Positions 12,058-24,891 of a DNA stretch of 64,000 bases are shown one piece after another. Position numbers and translations under genes: made by a program. Origin of the DNA: Hyperoplus lanceolatus (lineage: Eukaryota; Chordata; Actinopteri; Uranoscopiformes; Ammodytidae); assembly GCA_026929865.2 (NCBI GenBank), contig CM049398.1, positions 20,745,501-20,809,500 on the forward strand, in the 5' to 3' direction. Position 1 is the stretch's first letter. Each line of letters opens with the position of its first letter. The notes beneath the pieces are model-generated. The model searched no databases, was not told the DNA's origin, and was given only the letters and a program-made list of their open reading frames with translations.

Positions 12058-12201
12058 TTCTCCAAAACAGTATCAGTGTTACCGGCAACACAAGCACAAA
12101 AAAAATCGACGAGAATAGGGTTTAATCAGTTAGGTCTGAAATATTTTGTGGGAGCTATAGAGCGATCGTGCCTACCCCATGCTCTGTAACCCGGAAGTCC
12201 C

Positions 12202-12217
12202 CTCTTTTGAACATTTT
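12202..12217 (+). repeat. L1 target-site duplication, right copy
   Basis: Exact match to CTCTTTTGAACATTTT at 6485-6500. It marks the 5' boundary of the L1, whose first bases on the minus strand are GGACTTCCGGG. Confidence 0.9.
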
Positions 12218-13884
12218 GAAATGGGTAAAGGAGATCTAAAAAATAACCAAAATAAAACATTGTGTGTGTATGTTTCTATGCTGCGTCATCTACAATTCAT
12301 CCTACCATCTTTTCTTTCTGAAGGACCAAAGACACCGCACAGGACAATACAGCTGGAGCTCAGTACACGCTGAGATATCTTCTATACATCCCACACAGTT
12401 CTCCTCCTGTTTTATACCGCTTTATACCCCCTCTTGTCCTTTTCTCCTCCTCCTCATCTTCCTCATTTCTCCTAATCCTTGTCTTCCTTCTCTCCTCTAC
12501 CTATAAAGCTGCTTATATTGTGCTGCCTTTCTTCCCCCCTTCTCGCTCCTCCCCAACAGCTCAATTCAAGAAGCCATTATTGACACAATAAGATCACTAC
12601 AAACAAGGTCATGTGGACCTACAAAGAGCCCCATTTCTCCTCTATCCGTCTCTTTCTCGTAAAGTTTTTTTTTAAACATTTCTTTTTCATTATTATAACT
12701 TATTTCTTACTTTATCCCTCCTCATCCTCCCAGTACATCTTAACCTGTTCCTTCTATCCATCCTTCTCAGTTTTCTCCCCTCCTCCGTCTCACTTTCCAA
12801 TTTCCTCCTTACCACAGGTGTTGTCTCTCTCGTAACAAACCGCTACTGATGCCGGTAATGCTTTTACATATTGAGAACTGCTCTCCATATAATGTGGTGC
12901 AATACTTATTAAGATATGGAAATATTTGATATGGATTCAAATATTTTCATTATATTTTTTTCATTGAGACAATTTCTGACTCAGCGCTGGGAGGCTGCTG
13001 CAATGTTGGGGCGTCAAGGGATTAGTGAGTGTTGCCTCCTCTACCCGCAGCTTGCTTGCATTATCATTGTCTTTATTAAAGTGTGACCACACTTTTGTGC
13101 ACCTTCCATATCCCCGGTTAGCCCGGACTAAGGAGCACTGAATGTAAATATGCAAAACAACATCATACAACTGCTATCAACGATATTGGACTATGCAATA
13201 CTGCAAAAACTTCAATAGGAATACTGTTTGCATGAGCTTATTGATAGTTGGATATTGAACAAAGGGATCAATTTGGTACCGGTATTTGATACTTATCCCT
13301 ATTTATGTGTTCTCTTCTTTTTATTATTTTCAGTCTTTCCCACTTACAGAGCTGGACAGCCTTGTATAATGAGTGCAGGATCCAGTGGTGATGTGTCCGA
13401 GACCCCTGGTCATTTTAAACCATGTGAGTGCGTATGTGTAGGAGAGAGACATCAGACAGTGTGCTTCAAATTCAGTAATGTATGCATGGCCACATCTAGT
13501 TACATCCCCACCACATCAGCCACCAGATGTGACATGCTGCTTAAATTGAATTCATAGCATGGGCCATCAGCCCTCGTGGAGTGGAGCACACTATGCATCT
13601 CCTCTACATTAAATGTTATAACAAGTTCTGTATGTGTTTCTCACTGTGCTGCTTTATCCCTCACATATGACAATAGCTGACTGGTTGCTAAGAGAGGGAC
13701 TCGTAAGTGCTGCTGCAAAATGGCCACAGTAAAAATGAGACAGTGCTACAGCTTGCATGCAATGTTTCATCAGCAAAGTGATCACCAAATAATGAATTGT
13801 GTATCTCTGTGTATAAAATACATCAAAATGTAACTTTTCTCTCCAGATCGATCTGTGGAGGAACTGTATAGCACACATTTTAGG
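12218..13884. other. No gene recognised; pyrimidine-rich patch
   Basis: Nothing codable was recognised. The plus strand from about 12390 to 12830 is markedly C/T-rich, which produces long but meaningless open frames. Confidence 0.45.
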
Positions 13885-14265
13885 AAATATTTAAAGGAAT
13901 TGTTTAAAATTCAACATTCTCTTAATTGTGAGGAGATATGGCAATCTCCTATTTGTCAGTTAATTATATAACACAACCGCCAGCAGCTGTTAAACACAGT
14001 TTAACAAACAAAAACGGTTAAAACAGTTAGCTTGGCATTCACTTCCTGCGCCCGGCCAAGAAATAGTCATGCCATAGACCTGTGTCTGTGTACGAATTAA
14101 ACAAACAAGATGTGTTTGATTTGTCGGATAGTGAGCCCGTGGGAAGATTAAGTAACCTTTATAGGGAGCCAGGCAAGCTGTTTATCCCCGTTTCCAGACT
14201 TATGGTAAGCTAAGCCAACCAGCTGCCGGCTGTAGTTTCATATTTGAAAAAATATGAGTCTAACC
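13885..14265. repeat. Old copy of a common fish interspersed repeat
   Basis: The block contains GCCAGGCAAGCTGTTTATCC, then TTTCCAGACTTATGGTAAGC and CCAGCTGCCGGCTGTAG. These are diverged versions of phrases I recognise from a very widespread teleost repeat (gccaggctagctgtttcccc, then ctaaccggctgctggctgta). No coding capacity. The family name is not certain and the boundaries are approximate. Confidence 0.5.
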
Positions 14266-17200
14266 TTTTCTTTTTAATCCAACTCATCACTCCACACAGT
14301 TATCATATTTGTAATCATAAATTATGGACATCATTCAAGATTTATTATAAAAGGCTTTTAATGTGCATGATGCCCATTTGATTTGATCGCACTTAGGAGG
14401 AGGAGGGAACAACATGTAGCGGTCATCATCATGACGCGAAGAAGAAATACGTTGCCCTCTTTTTTCTACTGAAAAGTTGACTTGTTTTCTCATGTGACCA
14501 CCATGCGTTGAACATGTTGACAGGTTAAAAAAAACAAAGTAATATTGTATTGGAGTGGCATGCACTTGTAGATCAATGTCGCATAAATTAAAGGCACAAT
14601 GTAGCCTCAATCCTAAATGTCACTCTAAAGGAAGAGGGCTTGATATGGTACTCTATATGTAGTTCTTATGGTGCTTGATAGGTTCAACATTTAAAACTTT
14701 CCAAAAGGTTGGAATAAAACATATTTTGTCCTTGGCATGGGAACCATATAGTTTGTATAAAGGTTTAAATTGTAAAAATCTGTTAGGGGCTTATTCAACT
14801 CCTACTGTGCTGTTTCTATTTACACCCACGTTCAGGAAGATAAAACATTTTTTTGGGAGTGTTCTTGTCCAATAGGTTTATAACTCAGGCATTTCACCAT
14901 TCAGCCAGTAGCTGAGAGGAATGCATGATTACATCTATAAATGTGTAAGGTAATTTTGACTGAACATCGTAGGGATTACCATTCTCTAGCGTCAGATCGC
15001 AGCCTACGTCCATGACTAAGGAGATATTGCTGACCCTCCTTGGACGGCCAAAGTCCATCCCTGAGGCTGTTGTGTTAGCACATATCCTCTCATAATATTA
15101 TATTTTCCACCAGTATAAGATCACTGCCTTAGGCAGACACGAGAAAAACAAGAGGATGGACAAAGAGAGATTCAGTAGGATAGAGGAAGAAGAGTATTTG
15201 ATAAGGAATGGATTGACTCATAGACTAAGAGAGCAATAAACAAACAGGAGGGTGGATGCATTTCCTGTTGCTGTTTAGATATTGTCAGTGGACAGCAGTG
15301 ACGACGCAGATCGTTTAGCCAAGGTGGCTTTCTAATTGTCTAGCTGACAGCAATTAGGTGGTGCTTGTTAAAGCTCTGTACCCTCATTAGGTTACAGACC
15401 ACTCGTAGCATGAAGAGACACTGCAAAGTGTAAGTGTGTCTTAAACTATGGGGCAGGACCCAAAATGGTTAGACGGCCAAGGTGACTGCCGTTGGGTTAG
15501 ACTATTGCACTAATTAATGAGCCGGGGTCTTTGGTTGAGACAACTTCTCATGTAGCGGCTCATTTGGTTAGGTTCATGGGCTAATCAGGAGATAACTCAC
15601 CTGTTTAAGTGGCCCTGGAGAGATGTGAGGGAGGTGGGTAAAGGTCCATAAGGTCTTGCCCAGTTCCCTCCATTGAAAAGCTGTAGATATTGGACTGGAA
15701 CAGTATAATGCACAGACTAGACCAATAGATAACAGGTCTGTCTAGTTCTAGTCCAGTTTAGTCAGCATCAGGTGACTGCACATTTTGATCCTAAACAAGC
15801 TTATAACTTCAATTCAGGTTCAACCAGTTCCAGGTTTGTACTGTCCAATCTGTCCACGTTAAACATGTTGAGTTCTTTCAAAGACTTCTGCTTGAGAGAT
15901 AACAGGGTCCGGTCAAGGCTGAGTCATCCAGCTTCAGTCCAGCCCAGCTAGCGACAGCACAGCTCAGTGTAGTAGAATTGCATTATTCCACATGGACTAT
16001 TAAAGTGGAGCCCACTTAAGCCAGCAGTGTCAAGAGTCCATTATGTTGAGTTGCAGAATCATTAGTGTTCTAGAAATTAGCATACGATCATGTATTTTCC
16101 GTGTGGTATTATTTCCTTTCGATTTGTGCAGTCTTACAAATTGTGGATCCATGTTGAGTGTGATTATCTTTGCATCCATCCTTTACTCTTTAGCCATAAA
16201 TTCCCCATCTGTTTTTACAAGCACATCGGCGTCTGTCAATGCATGTAGATTCTGTTCCAGTTGGTGAGAAGTTCATTAACATTGTCCGCGTCCATTTTTG
16301 TGTTGAGACATGTCCACATGCCTTGTTATTTTGCTTTTATGAAATGATTTACGCCCACTGTATCCACTTCTAGACTGATACGCATTTCAAAGTGGGGAAA
16401 TTTGGCATTCGGTGTATGCTGTTTCGTTGAAGGTGATTACAATAATCACACCGGCACAAGGATCCTGCAGCAACTGTCCAATCAATGAGCCAGAAGACAT
16501 TGGGCCGTGACACGATCGTCCAATCCAGACATGAGAACCAAGATAAGCAGATAAAATAAAACCAGACAGTACAGGTCTATAACCCCGTGGTATTAATGGA
16601 AACAAAGTAATGGGTACAGTAAACAGTAGATACGGGGGAGGAGCTAGAGGGCCTTTTTTCTCTTCAGTGTTTTCACCAGCTTCCCCCATGGTGGTGACGT
16701 TCATTCTCCACATCTACCACGCAGAACAACATCATCAAGGTTCTAGAAAACAGAAGAGCAAAGACACAATTGTGTGAGAGTAGAACCTCAGATCTACTGT
16801 CATAGTCTACAATGGAAATATTACTGTTCTACAAGGGGATATTTAGAACAAGGAGTTTAAGCAGACACTAACGCAATACTGATCTGGAGTATGGCATACG
16901 GTCTTGACAAAACAAGGTTTGGGGAGCGAATCATTTTAAACAGTAGCAGTCTAACTGACACAATTTAGCTTCTGTGAGATCAACACCAATTCCTACTAAC
17001 ACAAAACAGTGAGAATATCACTTCCTTTAACGTGTGTTGGTAAAGCACAATTGTAACTTCTCAAGTTGAGTGGTTTCTGTTATTTGGTGTCCCGTGCTAG
17101 ATTTTTTACACTTGATCATGTCCAAGTGGGGCAGATTTCTTTGTTGACATGACCGCTTTCATGACTTCAAAGGTTTCAGAAAAAGCACAGAGAACATTTT

Positions 17201-19160
17201 GTGTGTGTCCCTCTAGAATATTATATCCTGAGGAAAAACAGAAGCAAATGTAACACTTTGGAAGTGGAGAAAGTAAAGGTTAAAATGTCATGACATTGCG
17301 GTTACACCAGACTTCTCCTTGAGCGAAACAAATGAAAAGGACACATAACACAATGCAGTGCTTTTGACTTGTTTGGTCAGGTTTCTTTTGGGTTTAAAAT
17401 ATACAATAAAGTGTCTGGCATCATCCAATTGCCACTCAAAGTTGTATCAACTCTGCTAATGGGAAAGAAGGTACTATCCATACTTCTAAGACAGTGATAA
17501 CATTTGTTTTTAAAATCTTCCAATACAATTAAATCAAAACTCTTAAATTTGTAACATTTTAGGGTCTGTTTCCTTCCTTATATGACAGCTGTGTTAGAGT
17601 GTTACTGCTGTATATATGGGAGATACAACAAATGCCCGCATATACAATGCTTGCTGACAAGGGAAAGCAAATAAGTGTGATAGCCTTGAGAGTGATGGAG
17701 CTGTACTTGCCGTGGCAGCCTATTGCCACTGCTGCTATTTGTAATGTGTACATTTGTCAGGAGAGCATTTCTTAACTGTATTTGTCAGGAGGAGTATTTC
17801 CTAACTGCATTTATGTTCAGGCACTGCTTATTGTGTTAGTTTAAAAATGAAGCAGAGTCTTCCTAACGCCTGTCTGTATTCATCCATCACTGCCACTGCA
17901 CATCTCCACTGTCTTCTTCCCCTCCATCATCCTCCGCTTCTCTCCATTCTACTCCTCCATCACTCACTGTACCATGCACATATGGATGGAGGAGATGGGG
18001 TGATACGTAACAGGGACAGGGAGAAGGCAGTACGTGAAGAGGATAATGCAGTTTGATTGGCGACGGGATTGACAGGACATAAGAGATAACAAAACATGAA
18101 ATACCGACAAAGGTGTAACAAATTGAAAAACACATGGGGATAGGGGAGGACATAAAGGATTAAATGAAAGAGTATATGCCAACATTGCAATAGAGAAAAA
18201 GGATGTGCCAGCAGATAGGACATGTAGGGGGGACGGGAGGGAGGAGACGACACGATGAGAGGGGAGAGTGAGTATTGAGAGTGAACACAATTAAGAGAAT
18301 CAAGAAAAAAAAAGGAAAGCACAAAGGGGGGGTTAGATGAAGAGAAAAACAATCAAAGGAGATACATAATTAAACATAAAACAAAGGAGGAATATAAATA
18401 AGAAGGCAGATGAAAGAAATGTTGGGGGATAAAAGAAAAGATCAGAAATAATCAATAGAGAAATAAGGAGGATGACCAAGGAGGAAGACAAATGAAAGAG
18501 ACTGCAAATTAGAAATGTTAAGTACGGAAATGAATAAACAACATTGCAAAACAAAGTCACTTCCTCTAGTGGAATGCAGTCGGATTGTCAAGCAGATGGG
18601 TTTAATTTGCTTGGATTTTGCCTTATACTTGTCCCTGAGATTCCTGCTTTGACCCAAATGACATAAAGGAGGATGGAATTATTTGTGTCGCTCACAGCAT
18701 GGATATATTACAGTTTCCTGTTACAAGTCCTTATTTGTCCTCATTATCATGAGCAGATCTCAACAGGTTTTTAATAAGAACAGTTTATTCAGTAGACAGT
18801 CATTTCACTGACGCAATAATTTTCATCAGCAGTAAGTCAGTTGATTACAACTTATCTTTTCTCAGAGCCTATAAGGTAAAACTTGATTTCTTGCTGTGTG
18901 TGACAAACAGGCCAATTATATTCAGTTAACTATTGTATACAGCAAAGTCAAGCATCAAATCCTCCTGTTTGGGGATGCTTGTTTCAGGGAATGTTTGACA
19001 TTTCTGGTTAGTACAATTATTGATTAACTATTCAAAGAAAATACATTTCTATTGATCAACTAATATATTATTTAACTAGTGCTTAAAGCTCTAGAAAGAA
19101 ATGCCAAACATAGAATTCCTGTTTACTTCATTGCATTCGGATAGAGGCAGGAATCTTAAC
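14266..19160. other. Intergenic DNA, nothing recognised
   Basis: About 4.9 kb without a supported gene. Open frames at 16387-16713 and 17960-18352 (minus) show no domain. The interval 17990-18560 is strongly purine-rich on the plus strand. Confidence 0.45.
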
Positions 19161-19702
19161 GGTACAAACACACTGCACTCTGCGGCACGGTGGTTGGCCG
19201 CGCGAATCGCAGGTTCTGCGCCGCGTGATCATATTGGGTCATATTGTGCCCGACCAGAGTAGCCTTCTCCTACTCTGGGGATATGTTGGCGCTGGTGCTA
19301 ACCGGTGCTGAGAGCACCAGTCTGCTGTGCTGATGGTGCTGAGATCACCAGTTTGCTGTGCTGATGGTGCTTTACCCAGCTTACTGGTGCTAACTTGGTT
19401 CAAACATCAAAACTGATAGCTGTACACAGCAAGCAACAGACACATAGGCTATTCACAGAACTTATGGGAGCAAACTGTGACTATTATGTTTTCATCCATC
19501 TTAATTTCCTCTGTCCGTCGTCCCGAAGTGAGTGACGTCGGAAGGAGCTCAACGCTGATTGGATATCGCGGCGCGGCCGACGGCAAAAAGTTCAATATTT
19601 TCAACTTGCACCGCGCAAACTGCCCATTCGCGCGTCGGCGTGCAAAATACATTGACTTTCTATGTAAACTCGCCGCGCTGGGGTGTGCAGTGTGTTCGCA
19701 CC
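19161..19702. mobile_element. 542-bp nonautonomous TIR DNA element
   Basis: The left end GGTACAAACACACTGCAC is answered at the right end by GTGCAGTGTGTTCGCACC, an 18-bp inverted repeat with two mismatches. The interior is GC-rich compared with its surroundings (CGCGCGGC-type runs) and has no transposase. A 31-bp unit is repeated twice at 19305-19366. The target duplication is not clear, so the superfamily is left open. The 90-residue frame inside is not considered a gene. Confidence 0.6.
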
Positions 19703-22700
19703 TTTATAATGAATATCTCAATACCTTGGTAAACAAAACCACTAAGTAAGAGGGACGTAACACATTGGAAAAAAAAATAATTTGTGTGAAAAAATTATGT
19801 AATGACAAGACACCCCAATAAAAAGGGTCCGGTGGCAGCATGCTACACAGGGGTGAGGTGCAGCGGAGTGGGTAAGGAGCTGTGACACAGGGTGACAGAA
19901 AGGGAGGAACTGTTGGCAGACTACACAACAAAATCTAGGGAGTGCTGAAGTTTTAAGTGCTGGTTATTACTCTTTGTGTTGGCACTCTCTTTGCAAGGCC
20001 AAGAGACCTTCAGATCTTAAAGTCTCTCCATTGGACACTATGAGGCCGCCGGTCATCTGCTGGTGGAAGCGTCCAAGAAAACCAAAAGAGAGAGTGGATA
20101 TGGACAAAGAGGGAAACAGAAGAAGAGTGAGAGTGACATCTTGTGAAACTATAAGAAACAGAGAAAAAAACACCCACACAGATGCAAAAAACAGCACTGA
20201 AACTAGGGGGACCGGCAGGGAAAGTGACAACACAGCGGGAAGCTGGAGGAAAAGGGAGATTCCGATAGTGAATTCCAGGAGACAGAGGGACAGAGGGCCA
20301 TGAAGGATGAGGCCGGGCATGCTGGATGGCACCGAGTAGAGTGATGATAGATTAAAATACACAGAGGACGGACAGGCTACAGGGTCATGGGTGGGCCATA
20401 GGGAGAACACACAATTGCACTTCACACAGACGCACACACCACCTTGTGTGATCCTTGAATGGTTATCTATCCGGTCTAACCTCGAGGGAGCATTTGCACT
20501 GGCTCAAGGCAATGAAACCTTGTACATCACGGACAAATGCATGCAGAGACCTTTAGGGATTGTTTTCTGACCCTGAATGTACAGATGCACACAAACACTT
20601 GCTGTCTTCATTTTGAAAATTTCGTATTTGCTGTTGCAAAAACTACATTTCCTATCATATTACTTTAAAGAGACTTATCTTCTAAAAATCAAAAAATCAA
20701 AAAGCAAGTTTTGAAATAATATTTCATAATGGCAAAATTCAAAATGATGAATCCAGTTTATCCACATTACTTTAATGTAAACAGTCCATGAATAAAAGGG
20801 CCTATTCATTTATTCATGTCGGGTCACAATTGTGTGCCTTTTAATGGGGTCTGTCTGTGTGTCTGTCAGTTGCTCTGCTCCTCAGGCGCTCGGGCTCACT
20901 GCGGCTCCCTCTCTGATCAGATCAATGTTGGCTTTCTCTGCATTGCAGTAACCAGTGTAACACATCAGACACAGCTACACCCTGAGAAACCCCCAATGGC
21001 CTTTGCACAAACAAGAGTCTTATCCCTCATCATAGGTTGCCCTGAAATTGCCACTGATCCTGGAATCAAAGAGAGGAAACAAAGAAACACAAAGGCCAGC
21101 GATAACTATAGTTCCTCATGGGTAACGAGTCGAAAAATAAACTATTATAATTGTCTTGTTTGTATGTCTCGTTGTAGCCTGGGATGCTCTTTGGAAGCTT
21201 TTTCTGACTGACAGTATTCAGTCATTTAAGGTTGAGATGAAGTCAAAGCAGTTAATTAGGCCTGTAGGGGAATTATTTGAGTTAGTGCATATGGTATCAC
21301 ATGCATGCTAGAACAAAGCAAGCAAGTTCCTAGTCCCATTTCAGAACCTCTCAGGACACTTGCTGAACTACATCTGAACACACTTCCACTTCTATTCTAT
21401 AGCTTGTCCATGGTAGCCTATTAGGGAGGCACTTGACAGCATCAACAATTGGTGCAACTCCTCTTTTTTGATACAATAATTAAAGGCTGATGTGTCCAGC
21501 CCTCTGAATTGTGGTATGAATTTCAGACTTTCTTTCCTGCGACGAAGCATAGTTCAGATAGGTGAAAAGTTTCCCTGATATTGCAGCCAAAATGCTGAGC
21601 TCCGCACAGGTCTCTCATCTCCTCCTAGCTATCAGCGTGAGGCTCCAAGACACCTCAATTCAATTCACATTCAGAGGGGCTAATTGAATGACATAGCAGC
21701 TGATAAAGTATTTTGACTCAGCTGTTTAAGCCACTCATGTGAAATGGTGTCTCCATTTATTCTCTCTAATGAAACCCCAATTTCCTGAGTGGATTAGTGT
21801 TAAAGGGGAAGTGCACTGGAGTGGGCTTAGAACAGGGAAAATCAACCCGGAAAAAAGATTCTCATGCTCTTGTGGATTCCTATTATTATAGCATTATCTG
21901 GCATTTCAAGCAATCTCTGTCAGCATCGCAAGTAAGTTTAACAGTTTGAATCGAGACAACTGGGTTTTCATAACATAAAAAGTAGGTGTTATCTAATACC
22001 CCTTGCTGGCAATAACTCCTTAACTTTTCAAGATGCCTATGGAAATTTGCTTTAATGTTCCATAAGTATCGTATGATATTTTAATCATGGAGCTTTGTGC
22101 CTTTACTGTCATTGCTTTTTGCACTTTTTGAATAATACTGCATGCACAATGGCAATCCTAAATAAATCATTACAATTTAAGCAGAGACACATTTTCTCTG
22201 TATCTCTTTTTCTTGCCAACTGTTCATCTGCTTCCAGTCAGATATCTTCAGTAAGGTAGTAGCCACCATATAAACTACAAAATGCTTTATTCAAGCGTGC
22301 ACAAAAGGTTGATCCATTAGCAGACAAGAACATCAAGAGACACTGAGTGAGAGCCTAAAGCTCAAGTAATACTTTTAGTTTTTAAGCCTTAAGTTAACCA
22401 ATTCCAACGGAGACTAACGGGTTATAACTTTGTCATTTCCATTTACCGTAACATATTCATTAATTTGTTTTTTGGTAACTTAGGTTTTCTAACTTCTAGG
22501 CGTCAGAGAGCAATGTTTCAATCTGGAATCCTGGACATAGTCTTAACGGTCATGTCACCTTCTTCTGGTGTGGACTTCTTATTAGAACAATACATACAAC
22601 ATTTGTGAACCTATTCATTTCTAACACTGTGAAGAACTTTGAACATATTAATTAATTTTACTCACTGCCCCTGGCTTCTGCTGAGTGATTGTACCTCTTA

Positions 22701-24206
22701 CTGCCACGACTGGTGTGCCTCTTTCACCGATTGTGCTGATTTTGACGCAGTATATACTGTATATAACAGTTGTTTGTCTTGTGCATTATGCATAGCATAT
22801 TCTTTTGTGTGAGCGATATCCTGTATTGTTATCCCTGGGGTGGTTCAATCACACTACAGCTGAATCTCAGGCAAATTGCTTGGATTTATAAAAAAAAAAA
22901 GCACCCTAGGGGGGCAGTATCTTAACTGTGAGTGTACTGTAAAGATTAAACATAATGAAGACAGTGACATAATAGCTTATAGTGGTGTTAAAATGTAGTT
23001 CTTAACTTAAATGCACTGTATGCATGTACGTTTTAAAGGAAAGTAGCTATACAAATTGAACAATCACAAAAAAAGACAGATATCAGAGCATTTAAGCTTA
23101 CAGGGCATGTACAAATTGCTGCTTTTTGTTGTTGTACTAGGGAACACACACAGATGTGATACATAAAAAAGACACATCCAGAGTAAAAAAATAGCTGATA
23201 TTAACTTTTTAACATTTTAACTTTTTTATATAAAGGGGAAATTCTGGTCTTGGAGTTCTTCCAATCTGCTTTTGAATTTCAGACAACTTTAAAAAATCCC
23301 TTATTTTGTGCTGAGGTAACTTTACTTTTTCCCTGTTCAGCACTTTGGTTGCGACCCTGAGAAGGCTTAGTGCTTGAAGTCACATAGTTTGTTGCTCAGC
23401 TAATTGAGGACACACAGGGTACTAACCCTTAATAATGTTATCTGTGAAGTGATAGGTGATTCCACCTGTGTTACCAGGTCCCCTTCTCCTCAAACACCAA
23501 CCCAAAAATATTCTCTGCTGACACAAACTGAATGTGCCCCATGGAGAAAAGGTGTGAAAAGTGCAGTTCCTGGCAACTAGGTCATAGAATCAGGCACAAC
23601 TCCCTTGGCAAACTAAATACACTCAATGGGCTTTACAAGTTTAAAGCCGTTGCATTACAGTGTATACCATCCACTACTGTTCGTAAATTAGGCCATGGAA
23701 ATTTACAAGATCGTAAAAGTAAAAATCGATGAGCTTGGGGGAAGTAAGGTTGTTAGGTTAATGCTACTACAGAGTATGAAGGATGATTCCAAGATTATTT
23801 AACGTGAAAAAAAACTTTTCCTAACCACAGAGAGAGAGAGAAGCTGTGATTGGATCCGTCAATTATAGAGTTAAACTACAACTTTAGATGATACTTCAGC
23901 CCCACAGACAGAAAGATGTCTCACCCTCTATCTCTCACTATCTTCCCAGTGCACTTGGCTGGCATCTGTTTTATTCATTCTCTCAATCACACTCCCCCAC
24001 CTTCTCACAGTTTCACTCACTGTTAAAATATTGCTCAATTTCACACCCTGGATTTCACATAGTCTATATGTCAGCCTCGATTTATTTCTGTTTGACTGCA
24101 TATGTATTTGTGTTCTTTGTGTTCTTTATTTTTCAACCTTCTGCTGTCTTTCTTTCAACCTCTCTAAAGTACTTCCTCCTTGTTCTGCTGCTTGCCTCCT
24201 TCATGC
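19703..24206. other. Intergenic or 3' flank of lrfn5
   Basis: No gene recognised. About 19840-20300 is purine-rich on the plus strand. The part nearest 24206 should include the lrfn5 3' UTR (minus strand). AATAAA-type hexamers occur there, for example complementary to 24125-24130, but I cannot say which poly(A) site is used. Confidence 0.45.
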
Positions 24207-24891
24207 CTATATATCTCTCTCCCGCTCTGTCTCTGTACTACCTGCCAGTTCCTTGGGGGAGGTGGGCTCTTTGGCGACAGATGGCGGTCTGTTTGTCATC
24301 TGGATAGCCACCCTGGAGGAGAGGTGGAACTTGGTGGACGAGAGCACCTCCTCATTGGCCAAGGAGTCAGTCCTTGTCATTGTGCTCCGTCCACTGCTCT
24401 CCTCTTCTACCAATGCCACAGTGTCTCTCAGAGTGTTGCTAGGCGACATGGCCCTGGACGCCGCTAGCGCTTGGTCCTCTTGACTATCTGGCATTTTAGA
24501 GGCAGAGCGAGGGAGGACTTGGACCTGCCCGCCGCCTCCCTGTCCGTTGCTCTGCGGTCTCGCCACAGACGCCGCAATGGCTGCTTTTCCGGGGCCTGCC
24601 CCTTGGTGGCCGTAAACCTTGTACCGTATCATTAAGATGATAATAAAAACCAGCACAGAGGCAACGATAATCCCTCCAATGATGATGATCATAGTGCCAC
24701 CCAGGAAGTGGCTGTGCAACGCTTGGCACTGGCTGAACTCGGTGTGCGTGGTGAATGACAGGCAGCCCAAAGGACGGGTGGCAGTCAGTGAGGTGATGAC
24801 GTCATCAAACACAGCCAGGACACAGAGATCATAGCTGCGTCCAGCGGCGAGGTCACGCACCAGGAAGTCATTGCTGCTGGATGGAATCATC
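24207..24891 (-). CDS. lrfn5: lrfn5 last coding exon (synaptic adhesion protein, partial)
   Basis: Last coding exon of a SALM/LRFN family gene, a type I membrane protein of synapses with LRR, Ig and FN3 domains outside the cell. The exon opens after a long pyrimidine tract and TTTGGCAG at 24892, in phase 2, so the first Arg codon is split. It encodes the end of FN3 (MIPSSSNDFLVRDLAAGRSY and DLCVLAVFDD), the juxtamembrane HFLGGT, a 22-residue transmembrane helix at about 24692-24627 and RYKVYG. A cytoplasmic tail of about 139 residues ends at TAG 24209-24207. The tail has NRPPSVAKEPTSPK, close to the RPPDSVTEGPTSK I recall for mammalian LRFN5, and lacks the ESTV-type PDZ ligand of LRFN1, 2 and 4. 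That favours lrfn5. Earlier exons were not found. Plus-strand open frames here are antisense shadows. Confidence 0.85.

Larger units (their letters stand above)
6501..12201 (-). mobile_element. Full-length L1-type LINE
   Basis: A 5.7-kb non-LTR retrotransposon on the minus strand. In element order it has a 5' UTR of about 144 bp (12201-12058), ORF1 (12057-11224), a spacer of about 0.7 kb, ORF2 (10525-6734) and an A-rich 3' UTR of about 233 bp. The 3' end carries AATAAA running into a short A tract, then CCTTTGAAAT against the target duplication. Both ORFs are open from ATG to stop, and the 16-bp target duplications are identical. This points to a recent, full-length insertion by target-primed reverse transcription. 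A long pure poly(A) tail is absent. The family resembles fish L1 elements with a separate coiled-coil ORF1; the exact subfamily was not determined. Confidence 0.93.

Noticed and set aside
11648-12118. 156-codon plus-strand frame
   Set aside because: Exact antisense of L1 ORF1, whose coiled-coil protein is clearly the real product.
16387-16713. 108-codon minus-strand frame, weakly membrane-like
   Set aside because: No start context, splice sites or recognised family; most likely chance.
17887-18560. Several overlapping minus-strand frames of 75-130 codons, rich in Ser, Pro, Leu and Phe
   Set aside because: They follow from the purine-rich plus strand, which lacks stop codons in antisense; no motif or signal.
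19967-20437. 156-codon minus-strand frame and its 109-codon plus-strand partner
   Set aside because: Both strands open at once in purine-skewed DNA; hydrophobic low-complexity text without domain features.
21600-21800. Possible conserved noncoding element with TAATTGAAT- and CATTTA-type homeodomain-like words
   Set aside because: Composition alone cannot show conservation; an alignment to other fish would be needed, and none was available.
23888-24483. Plus-strand open frames of 95-150 codons across the lrfn5 exon
   Set aside because: Antisense to the recognised FN3/transmembrane exon; no domain and no splice signals of their own.
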